This document shows, piece by piece, positions 1-5,963 of a DNA stretch of 7,197 nt. This DNA comes from Modestobacter sp. (GTDB lineage: Bacteria > Actinomycetota > Actinomycetes > Mycobacteriales > Geodermatophilaceae). Under the pieces are notes generated by a model. That model saw nothing but the letters and a program-made list of their open reading frames with translations. It had not been told where the DNA came from and searched no databases. Position 1 is the stretch's first letter, and every line of letters starts with the position of its first letter. Made by a program: the position numbers and the translations under genes. The stretch covers positions 1 through 7,197 of the forward strand of contig JAOPWO010000066.1 in assembly GCA_025965635.1 (NCBI GenBank), in the 5' to 3' direction.

Positions 1-1
1 A

Positions 2-418
2 CGCGGGGCTGCGCCGGCTCCAGCCGCCGCCCCTGCCCCTGCCCCTGCCGCGGCAGCGGGCGGCGTGGTCGCCCGGATCAGCACCAGCGCCGGCAGCGTG
101 AAGCCGGTGGTGCAGGCCGCCGCCGACATGGTGATGAGCAACGTGGCCGGGATCAGCTCGATCGGCGGCACGCGGGCGAGCGCCACCGACCCCGGTGGCC
201 ACCCGTCCGGCCTGGCCGTCGACTACATGACCAGCCGTGCAGCGGGCGATGCGGTCGTCGCCTTCCACATCGCCCACTGGGACGAGCTCGGCGTCGAGTA
301 CCTCATCTGGCAGCAGCGGATGCTGTCCTCGCCGAACGGCTCCTGGAAGCAGATGGAGAACCGGGGCAGCGCCACGGCCAACCACATGGACCACGTCCAC
401 GTGAACCACCGGGGCTGA
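2..418 (+). CDS. M15-like (ARB_07466-type) C-terminal peptidase domain protein, 5' end outside the window
   Basis: The frame is open to the left edge, so only the last 138 residues are visible and the true start is upstream; the GTG at 65 lies inside the frame and is unlikely to be the start. The first ~20 visible residues are almost all Ala and Pro, a linker typical of secreted or cell-wall proteins. The following ~115 residues resemble the C-terminal domain found on actinobacterial cell-wall proteins of ARB_07466 type. Two motifs look like the metal site of M15 D,D-carboxypeptidase-like folds: HPSGLAVDY (His codon 200-202, Asp codon 221-223) and HMDHVHV near the end (His codons 383-385, 392-394, 398-400). 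This suggests a zinc-dependent peptidoglycan peptidase acting outside the cell. That function follows from family knowledge; some members may only bind. The N-terminal domains and any signal peptide cannot be seen. Confidence 0.8.
   Translation, partial: RGAAPAPAAAPAPAPAAAAGGVVARISTSAGSVKPVVQAAADMVMSNVAGISSIGGTRASATDPGGHPSGLAVDYMTSRAAGDAVVAFHIAHWDELGVEYLIWQQRMLSSPNGSWKQMENRGSATANHMDHVHVNHRG
32..49 (+). repeat. Three tandem copies of the hexamer CCTGCC coding for Pro-Ala
   Basis: Three perfect in-frame copies of CCTGCC encode (Pro-Ala)3 inside the linker of the M15-like protein. Such a tract can gain or lose units without breaking the frame, so linker length may vary between strains. The repeat is seen directly; the variability is inference. 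Confidence 0.75.
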
Positions 419-451
419 ACCCGCCGATACGCCGCGTCCCGCGGCTGGAGT

Positions 452-476
452 TCCGCGGCATGAGGTCCGCGGCATG
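452..476. repeat. Direct repeat of TCCGCGGCATG, two copies
   Basis: The 11-mer TCCGCGGCATG occurs at 452-462 and again at 466-476, with three bases between. Both copies end in ATG. It could be a small local duplication or a protein-binding direct repeat, but no known operator is recognised. Each copy contains the palindrome CCGCGG. Confidence 0.6.
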
Positions 477-536
477 GCGCTGCGGGTGCTCCCCGCCGAC
501 GGCGACGACAGCGCGGTGTTCGAGCTGTCGCACTGA
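474..536 (+). pseudogene. Possible C-terminal remnant of a lost gene (20 codons)
   Basis: A 20-codon frame starting at ATG 474 ends with TGA at 534-536. Its peptide, MALRVLPADGDDSAVFELSH, has the acidic-then-hydrophobic ending often seen at the C-terminus of GHKL-type ATPase domains of sensor kinases, but it is too short to assign. No convincing ribosome binding site precedes the ATG. A strong hairpin begins 11 bases after the stop, where a terminator for a gene ending here would sit. It may be the tail of a deleted gene, a tiny real peptide gene, or chance. Confidence 0.25.
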
Positions 537-546
537 CGCTCCCGGT

Positions 547-583
547 CGGGTGGTCAGCCGCGTCGTGGCACCCTGACCACTCG
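547..583 (+). terminator. Strong hairpin, probable transcription terminator
   Basis: Bases 547-557 (CGGGTGGTCAG) pair with 573-583 (CTGACCACTCG) to give an 11-pair stem with one G-T wobble around a 15-base loop; the inner 8 pairs (550-557 with 573-580) are perfect. No run of T follows, which is common for hairpin terminators in high-GC actinobacteria. It lies 129 bases after the M15-like stop and 11 after the stop of the 20-codon frame, so it probably ends transcription entering from the left and insulates the phosphatase gene. A protein-binding inverted repeat is an alternative. Confidence 0.55.
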
Positions 584-740
584 CTGCCGGCGGCGGCGAC
601 CGCCCACCGATCAGCCGACCCACCGCGTGGACGACCTGCCCGGTCACGACGGCCAGGCGCCCGATCGCGCCGGGCTACATTGCTGCGGGGTCGGCGAGAC
701 AGGACTCGGCCCAGGGGCCCGTGCGCGGGCTGCGGTGGTC

Positions 741-745
741 GGGAG
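741..745 (+). promoter_or_regulatory. Ribosome binding site that sets the phosphatase start
   Basis: GGGAG stands 6 bases before GTG 752 and 9 before GTG 755, both acceptable spacings. No comparable site serves the upstream TTG at 680. This places the start at one of the two adjacent GTG codons. Confidence 0.55.
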
Positions 746-751
746 CGGGGC

Positions 752-3313
752 GTGGTGACGATCGACGGAGCGGACCGACCCGGAGAGCCGGCCGGCGCCA
801 GGGCGCCCGGCTCGGCCGCGGCGGCGGCGGCACTGCGGATCGCCGACGAGGCGCGGGTGCGCGCGGCGCGCCGGCTGGTCCCGGACGCCGACCGCCTGCC
901 GGCGCTGAGCCGGATCGCCGACCTGGCCGCAGAGCTGCTGGGCACCGCCGCCGCGCAGGTCTCGCTGCTGGACGACGAGCAGCTCGTGGCCGGCGGTGCG
1001 GGCGCGGCCGCGGGTGCCGTCGGGAACCGGGGCCCGCTGGAGGAGTCGCTGTGCACGGTGACGGCCGCCTCGCCCGGTCCGCTGGCCGTGGCTGACGCGC
1101 CGGAGGACGACCGGGTGAGCGACCTCCCCCCGGTGACGTCGGGCGCGGTCGGCGCCTACCTGGGCGCACCGCTGGTCGACGACGAGGGGCACGTGGTCGG
1201 CGTGCTGTGCGTCTTCGACCCGACCCCGCGGCAGTGGTCGGACACCGACGTGGCGGTGCTGCGCCAGCTGGCGAACTCGGTGACCACCGAGCTGCAGCTG
1301 GCCGCGCTCATCGGTGACTACGAGACCAGCCGGCTCCGCGCGGAGCTGGCGATGGACGCCGCGGAGCTCGGCACCTTCGACCTCGACGCCCGCACCGGCC
1401 GGTTGTCCTGGGACGAGCGGCTGATGCGCATGTTCGGCTACGAGCCGGCCACGTTCGACGAGACCCTGGCGGCCTTCAGCGCCCGCGTCCACCCCGACGA
1501 CCTGGCCCGGGCCGACGACGCCCTGCAGCGGGCGATCGCCACCGGTGGGGAGTACGTCGTCGAGTACCGGGTGTGCCTGCCCGGCGGCGGGACCCGGTGG
1601 GTGTCCGCGCGCGGCCGGGCGGTGACCGACGGGACCGGCCGGACCACGCGGGTGGTGGGCGCGGCCTACGACACGACGCGGGAGCGCGCGGTGGAGACCC
1701 GGGTGAGCCGGCTGCTGGAGGCGATGCCGGCCGGCTTCTACTCGCTGGACGCCGAGTGGCGCTTCACCCACGTCAACGCCGAGGCCGAACGGCTGCTGGG
1801 CCGTCCCCGTGAGGAACTGCTCGGAACGGTGCTCTGGGAGGAGTTCCCCGCCGCCCGGGACGGCGTCTTCGAGGACAGCTACCGCCGGGCGGTCGCCTCC
1901 GGCGAGCCGGTGAGCTTCGAGGCGTACTACCCCGCCCCGCTCGACGGCTGGTACGAGCTCCGCGCCTGGCCGACCCCCGAGGGGCTGTCGGTGTACTTCC
2001 TGGAGGTGACCGCACGGCGCGCTGCCCAGCAGCAGGCCGAACGGTCGGCCGTGCGGCTGGCGCTGCTCGCCCGGGCCAGTGCCGAGCTGTCGGGCACGCT
2101 GGACGCGCAGACGGCCATCGCCCGGCTGCCGCGACTGGTGGTGCCGGCCCTCGCCGACTGGTGCATCGTCACCGTCATCGGACCCGACGGGGTCGCCCGC
2201 GACGTCGGCTCATGGCACGCCGACCCGGCCGGTCAGGAGCTGGTGCGCCGGTACGCCGCGGTGCGGCTGGCCGCCATGCCGGTCGACGCACCGGTGGCGC
2301 GGGCGCTGCGCACCGGCGCCCCGGTGGTCTCGTCCGCGGACGAGATCACCGGGATGCTGCCGCCCGGAGAGGCCCGCGAGCTGCTCGCCCTGATCGCGCC
2401 GCGCTCAGTCGTCGCCCTGCCCCTGCGGGCACGGGGCCGGACCCTGGGACTGCTCACGCTGTCCTACGCCGACGGGCACGTGCCCACCGACGACGACGTC
2501 GCCACCGCCCAGGACGTCGCCGACCGGGCCGGGCTGGCGCTGGACAATGCCCGGCTCTACCACCAGCAGCTGCAGCTGGCCGAGGGACTGCAGCGGAGCC
2601 TGCTCACCGCGCCCCCGGAGCCCGACTCCGCCGAGATCGTGGTGCGGTACCTGCCGGCCACCGAGGCGGCCCGGGTCGGGGGTGACTGGTACGACGCCTT
2701 CCTGCAGCCGGGTGGGTCGACGATGCTGGTGATCGGCGACGTCGTGGGCCACGACACGGCCGCGGCCGCGGCCATGGGCCAGCTGCGGAGCCTGCTGCGT
2801 GGTATCGCCACCTACAGCGACGCGGGCCCGGCCGAGGTGCTCCGCGGGCTGGACTCCTCCATGGCCCTGCTCCAGGTCGACACCCTGGCCACCGCGATGA
2901 TCGCCCGGTTCGAGCAGACCCCGGACGAGCGCTCCCGCGGCGTCACCCGGATGCGGTGGGCGAACGCGGGGCACCTCCCGCCGCTGGCGGTGACCCCCGA
3001 CGGCACGGTCACCGTGCTCGCGGACTGGCGGGCCGACCTGCTGCTGGGCGTGGATGCCACGGTGCAGCGCACCGAGCGGCTGGTCACCCTGGACCACGGT
3101 GCCACGGTCCTGCTGTACACCGACGGGCTGATCGAGCGCCGGGACTCCGACCTCGACACCGGGCTCGGGCGGCTCCGGGAGGCGCTCGGCGACCTGGCCG
3201 CGCGGCCGCTGCCGGAGCTGTGCGACGAGCTCATCGCCCGGCTCGTCGACGGCCGCCCGGAGGACGACGTGGCGCTCGTCGCGATCCGGCTGCGGGCGGT
3301 GGCGCCGGGCTGA
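752..3313 (+). CDS. GAF-PAS-PAS-GAF-PP2C serine/threonine phosphatase (SpoIIE/RsbU type)
   Basis: This 853-residue cytoplasmic protein is a multi-sensor phosphatase. Approximate domains are GAF 50-185, a PAS_3-type PAS 197-313 (with WDERLMRMFGYEP and the HPDD motif), a second PAS 317-427, a linker helix, a second GAF 437-608 and a PP2C/SpoIIE domain 623-853. The catalytic signatures are all present: GGDWYD at 643-648, GDVVGHD at 662-668, NAGH at 738-741, YTDG at 789-792 and EDDVALV from 837. The Asp residues that bind the two Mg/Mn ions are therefore kept. Such enzymes usually dephosphorylate an anti-anti-sigma factor (STAS domain) to free a sigma factor in partner-switching stress control; the partner is not in this window. 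There is no transmembrane segment and no kinase ATPase domain. GTG 752 (or 755) is preferred over the TTG at 680 because of the ribosome binding site and because protein-like sequence begins there. The signals sensed by the GAF and PAS domains cannot be read from sequence. Confidence 0.93.
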   Translation: MVTIDGADRPGEPAGARAPGSAAAAAALRIADEARVRAARRLVPDADRLPALSRIADLAAELLGTAAAQVSLLDDEQLVAGGAGAAAGAVGNRGPLEESLCTVTAASPGPLAVADAPEDDRVSDLPPVTSGAVGAYLGAPLVDDEGHVVGVLCVFDPTPRQWSDTDVAVLRQLANSVTTELQLAALIGDYETSRLRAELAMDAAELGTFDLDARTGRLSWDERLMRMFGYEPATFDETLAAFSARVHPDDLARADDALQRAIATGGEYVVEYRVCLPGGGTRWVSARGRAVTDGTGRTTRVVGAAYDTTRERAVETRVSRLLEAMPAGFYSLDAEWRFTHVNAEAERLLGRPREELLGTVLWEEFPAARDGVFEDSYRRAVASGEPVSFEAYYPAPLDGWYELRAWPTPEGLSVYFLEVTARRAAQQQAERSAVRLALLARASAELSGTLDAQTAIARLPRLVVPALADWCIVTVIGPDGVARDVGSWHADPAGQELVRRYAAVRLAAMPVDAPVARALRTGAPVVSSADEITGMLPPGEARELLALIAPRSVVALPLRARGRTLGLLTLSYADGHVPTDDDVATAQDVADRAGLALDNARLYHQQLQLAEGLQRSLLTAPPEPDSAEIVVRYLPATEAARVGGDWYDAFLQPGGSTMLVIGDVVGHDTAAAAAMGQLRSLLRGIATYSDAGPAEVLRGLDSSMALLQVDTLATAMIARFEQTPDERSRGVTRMRWANAGHLPPLAVTPDGTVTVLADWRADLLLGVDATVQRTERLVTLDHGATVLLYTDGLIERRDSDLDTGLGRLREALGDLAARPLPELCDELIARLVDGRPEDDVALVAIRLRAVAPG

Positions 3314-3403
3314 CCCGGTCGTGGCATCTTCCGGACGGGGCGCGGGAGGTCCAGACTCGTCGGTGCACGGCAGCGACACGGGGACCCAGGCCGACCACCT
3401 GCC

Positions 3404-3410
3404 AGGGAGA
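3404..3410 (+). promoter_or_regulatory. Ribosome binding site of the carotenoid oxygenase gene
   Basis: AGGGAGA ends 4 bases before ATG 3415. It decides the start: the frame is open back to 2956, but that upstream part lies under the phosphatase gene and is only a shadow. The 101-base gap after the phosphatase stop shows no clear -35/-10 promoter, so read-through from the phosphatase gene is possible. Confidence 0.7.
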
Positions 3411-3414
3411 CCAG

Positions 3415-4806
3415 ATGCCCGACCAGCCGATGCTCGACCGCAGCCCGTTCCTGCAGGGGCCGTTCGCACCGGTCACCGAGGAGATCACGGCCCTCGACCT
3501 GCCGGTGACCGGCCGGTTGCCGGCCGACCTGGACGGCCGGTACCTGCGCAACGGGCCCAACCCCCTCGACGCCGACGAGCCGCTGCAGCACTGGTTCCTC
3601 GGCGCGGGCATGGTGCACGGTGTGCGGCTGCGGAACGGCCGGGCCGAGTGGTACCGCAACAGGTGGGTCCGCTCCCGTCAGGTGGCCGAGCGACTGGGGG
3701 AGCCGTGGCCGGGCGGGCCGGTGCACGCCGGGATGGACTTCGCGGCCAACACGCACGTCCTGGCCCACGCCGGGCGCACCCTGGCCACCGTCGAGGCCGG
3801 TGCGCTGCCGTACGAGCTCACCGACGACCTCGACACGGTCGGCCCGTGCGATTTCGACGGCACCCTGCCCGGCGGCTACGCCGCGCACACCAAGCTCGAC
3901 CGGCGGACGGGTGAACTGCACGCCGTCGCCTACTGCTGGGTCCGGGACCACGTCCAGCACGTCGTCGTGGGACCGGACGGCAGGGTCACCGGCACCACCG
4001 ACGTCCCGGTCGCCGACGGGCCGATGATGCACGACTTCGCACTCACCGACCGCTACGTCGTGCTGCTGGACCTACCCGTCACCTTCAGCATGGACGCGGC
4101 GGCGGCCGGTGTGCAGCTGCCCTACACGTGGAACCCGGCGCACCCGCCCCGGGTCGGGTTGCTGCCCCGGACCGGGCCGTCCCGGGAGGTCCGCTGGTTC
4201 GAGGTGGACCCGTGCTGGGTCTTCCACACCCTCAACGCCTACGACGACGAGACCGGCCGGGTGGTGCTCGACCTGTGCCGGTACGAGGCCCCGTACGACC
4301 TGGCGGCGCTCACCGGGAACGGGTCCCCGACCCTGGACCGCTGGACGTTCGACCCGGCGACCGGCGTCGCGCGCCAGGACCGCCTGGACGACCGCCCGCA
4401 GGAGTTCCCCCGCGTCGACGAGCGGGTCGTCGCCCGGCCGCACCGGTACGGCTACAGCGCGGTCACCGCGGAGGTCGGCGCGGCGACCGTGGGGCAGGAC
4501 GGCAGCTTCGCCGACGGCGCCTTCGCCGACGCGCTGCTCAAGCACGACCTGGCCAGCGGCACCGTCGAGGCGCACTCCTTCCCGCGTGGCTCCGCCGTGG
4601 GCGAGGCCGTGTTCGCGCCGTCGGCGCCGGACGCGGCCGAGGACGACGGACACCTCCTGGCGTTCGTGCACGACCCCGACCGCGGCGCCACCGACCTGGT
4701 CGTCCTGTCGGCGCAGGACGTCGCGGGCCCGCCGGTCGCCCGGGTCCACCTCCCGCTCCGGGTCCCGCTGGGCTTCCACGGCAGCTGGCTCCCCGACGGC
4801 CGTTGA
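3415..4806 (+). CDS. Carotenoid cleavage oxygenase (RPE65/lignostilbene dioxygenase family)
   Basis: This 463-residue protein has the usual length of a bacterial carotenoid oxygenase, a seven-bladed propeller with non-haem Fe(II) that uses O2 to split a C=C bond in carotenoids, apocarotenoids or stilbene-like compounds. The four iron-binding histidines can be placed: H158 (AAHTK), H206 (MMHDF), H271 (VFHTLNAYD) and H455 (GFHGSW). Likely second-shell glutamates are E127 (TVEAG) and E397 (GEAVFAP). The N-terminal signature GRYLRNGPNP is present. Odd point: the common GDGM motif reads GAGM here, with Ala at 64. There is no signal peptide; the enzyme is probably cytosolic or membrane-associated. 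Substrate and cleavage position cannot be told. It follows the phosphatase gene in the same direction, and its stop lies 8 bases from the decayed end of the opposing VOC pseudogene. Confidence 0.93.
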   Translation: MPDQPMLDRSPFLQGPFAPVTEEITALDLPVTGRLPADLDGRYLRNGPNPLDADEPLQHWFLGAGMVHGVRLRNGRAEWYRNRWVRSRQVAERLGEPWPGGPVHAGMDFAANTHVLAHAGRTLATVEAGALPYELTDDLDTVGPCDFDGTLPGGYAAHTKLDRRTGELHAVAYCWVRDHVQHVVVGPDGRVTGTTDVPVADGPMMHDFALTDRYVVLLDLPVTFSMDAAAAGVQLPYTWNPAHPPRVGLLPRTGPSREVRWFEVDPCWVFHTLNAYDDETGRVVLDLCRYEAPYDLAALTGNGSPTLDRWTFDPATGVARQDRLDDRPQEFPRVDERVVARPHRYGYSAVTAEVGAATVGQDGSFADGAFADALLKHDLASGTVEAHSFPRGSAVGEAVFAPSAPDAAEDDGHLLAFVHDPDRGATDLVVLSAQDVAGPPVARVHLPLRVPLGFHGSWLPDGR

Positions 4807-4814
4807 CCGTGCCC

Positions 4815-5097
4815 GGCCGGCTCGGTGGTCACGGGTGCACGATCTCGAACCGCGTTGCTGCGCCCCGGCGTAGGCCGCGTCCACGTCGTCGGTCAGCACC
4901 GAGACGGCCGGGACCCCGGCTGCTGAGGCGTCGCGTGGGCCGAGGTGCACGTCCGCCCCGGTGTCCGGGGACGTGCGGCGGGCCACCCAGCCCAGGTCGA
5001 ACTCCTCGGTGCGCAGACCGATGTCGTCGGTGTGGAAGCCCTTCGCCGCCTCGACGTCGGGCACCCGCAGGTCGGCGATGCTGCGGATGGCGCGCAT
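4815..5097 (-). pseudogene. Broken VOC/glyoxalase-superfamily gene with two frameshifts and a missing 3' end
   Basis: Read on the minus strand from ATG 5097, the frame gives an N-terminus typical of small VOC (glyoxalase/bleomycin resistance) proteins: IADLRVPDVEAAKGF, LGWVARRTSPDTGA and SVLTDDVDAAYAGAQQRG. At about 4849-4851 the family sequence moves to the next frame (FEIVHP then TGA at 4829-4831), and at about 4831-4832 it moves again (TTEPAG). Each shift fits loss of one G. Homology fades near 4815, so about 25 C-terminal residues expected after TTEPWG are absent; intact relatives have about 120 residues. The start is kept, with AGGAGAGG at 5103-5110 spaced 5 bases away. An in-frame read-through from 5097 continues antisense under the oxygenase gene and is not real protein. 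Recent pseudogene is the best reading; an assembly error could explain the shifts but not the lost 3' end. Confidence 0.8.
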
Positions 5098-5282
5098 CCG
5101 GTCCTCTCCTGCCCGGACTTGTCCGCGGGATGTCCGTCCTCCGCCCGGTGCCCGTCCAGCCGCTCCGGCTCCGGTGCACCCCCGGCACGCCAGGAGAGGG
5201 TTCCCTTCCGCCGCCGACCGGGCCAGGCTGGAGCTGCCCCGGGCCCAGGGATGTCCGGGCCGACCGTTCCGGAGGGTCCGTC
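5098..5282. other. Divergent intergenic region between the VOC pseudogene and sodC
   Basis: These 185 bases separate two divergently oriented starts and should hold any promoters for both. A short inverted repeat, CGGAC-TT-GTCCG, lies at 5114-5125, just upstream of the VOC ribosome binding site. The 10-mer GGGATGTCCG occurs directly at 5127-5136 and 5248-5257. No good -35/-10 pair or recognisable metal-regulator box was found. Confidence 0.5.
5271..5276 (+). promoter_or_regulatory. Ribosome binding site of sodC
   Basis: GGAGGG stands 6 bases before ATG 5283. The frame is open far upstream, but a lipoprotein signal sequence begins right at this ATG, so the start is well supported. Confidence 0.75.
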
Positions 5283-5942
5283 ATGCGCCGAGCACCTGCC
5301 ACCACTCTGCTCGCACCCTGCCTGGTCACGCTGGTCCTCGGCGGGTGCGGCACGGCTGAGGACGCGCCGGCAGCGACCGCCGGCGAAGAGCCGGCCGGCT
5401 CCGGGGCGGCGGGCTCCGCAGCGGCCGGCTCCGCATCGACCGGGTCCGGCGCGGAGCTCACCGCGCGCCTGGTCGACCCGGCCGGCACGCAGGTGGGCAC
5501 GGCCACCTTCACCGACGCCGAGGGCGGTCTGGAGCTGACCGTCGAGGTGGACGGCCTGCCGCCGGGCTTCCACGGCTTCCACGTCCACGGGATCGGGCTC
5601 TGCGAGCCCGGCAGTGCCAGCCCCACGGACCCCTCCATGACCGGCGACTTCCTGTCGGCCGGCGGGCACGTCGGTGCCGGGAGCACCGACCACGGCGAGC
5701 ACGCCGGCGACCTTCCGGCGCTGTTCGTCGATCAGGCCGGCGCCGGCTCGCTCACCACCGTCACCGACGCGCTCACCTCCGCCGACCTGACCGACGACGA
5801 CGGCAGCGCGGTCATGGTGCACGCGGGCCGGGACAACTACGCCAACGTGCCGGAGCGGTATGCCGCCGGCGGCCCGGACGAGATGACCCGCAACACCGGT
5901 GACGCGGGCGGCCGCATCGCCTGCGGCGTCGTCGACGGGTGA
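5283..5942 (+). CDS. sodC: Lipoprotein Cu/Zn superoxide dismutase
   Basis: This 219-residue protein converts superoxide to H2O2 and O2 outside the cytoplasmic membrane. It begins with a lipoprotein signal peptide (MRR, hydrophobic core, LGGC) whose Cys22 would be lipidated. A low-complexity Ala/Gly/Ser linker follows at about 39-56, then the SOD domain from about 58 to the end. All metal ligands can be assigned: Cu by H100 and H102 (FHVHG), bridging H129 (GGH) and H180 (VHAGRDNYANVP); Zn by H129, H137, H140 and D143 (DHGEHAGD). The conserved disulfide pair would be C107 (GLCEP) and C214 (IACGVV). The ending GDAGGRIACGVV is canonical. Its stop lies 21 bases from the sdhB stop on the opposite strand. 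Membrane-anchored SodC of actinobacteria typically protects the cell surface from external superoxide. Confidence 0.95.
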   Translation: MRRAPATTLLAPCLVTLVLGGCGTAEDAPAATAGEEPAGSGAAGSAAAGSASTGSGAELTARLVDPAGTQVGTATFTDAEGGLELTVEVDGLPPGFHGFHVHGIGLCEPGSASPTDPSMTGDFLSAGGHVGAGSTDHGEHAGDLPALFVDQAGAGSLTTVTDALTSADLTDDDGSAVMVHAGRDNYANVPERYAAGGPDEMTRNTGDAGGRIACGVVDG

Positions 5943-5946
5943 CCGG

Positions 5947-5963
5947 CCCCGGCCCGGGCGGGG
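5947..5963. terminator. Possible two-way terminator between sodC and sdhB
   Basis: In the 21-base gap between the converging stop codons, CCCCG (5947-5951) pairs with CGGGG (5959-5963) around a 7-base loop, an all-GC stem. The stem is short and has no T-run on either side, so this is a weak candidate. Its position between tail-to-tail genes is the main argument. Confidence 0.3.

Larger units (their letters stand above)
419..751. other. Intergenic stretch without a convincing complete gene
   Basis: These 333 bases separate the M15-like gene from the ribosome binding site and start of the phosphatase gene. They contain an 11-base direct repeat (452-476), a 20-codon reading frame ending at 536 and a strong hairpin at 547-583. 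A lone -10-like TACATT at 676-681 has no acceptable -35 partner. The phosphatase frame is open from a TTG at 680, but the translation of 680-751 (Arg/Gly/Cys-rich) does not look like real protein sequence. Long frames on the minus strand here continue under the neighbouring genes and read as shadows. Confidence 0.6.

Noticed and set aside
676..681. TACATT as a -10 box for the phosphatase gene
   Set aside because: It fits TAnnnT, but no -35-like hexamer occurs at 16-19 bases upstream.
680..751. TTG start at 680 giving an 877-residue phosphatase
   Set aside because: The extra 24 residues are Arg/Gly/Cys-rich with no resemblance to a domain, no ribosome binding site precedes TTG, and a good one precedes GTG 752/755.
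644..1771. Long minus-strand open frame under the phosphatase gene
   Set aside because: Its translation is Arg/Pro/Gly/His-rich without recognisable motifs, while the plus strand encodes clear GAF and PAS domains; this is a GC-bias shadow.
5201..5216. AGGG-TT-CCCT half-palindrome in the sodC upstream region as a metal-regulator box
   Set aside because: The arms are only four bases and match no Zur, Fur or CsoR-type site that I can recognise.
4128..5282. Long upstream extension of the sodC frame
   Set aside because: It lies under the oxygenase gene and the VOC pseudogene, is Arg/Pro-rich, and the lipoprotein signal peptide with its ribosome binding site starts at ATG 5283.
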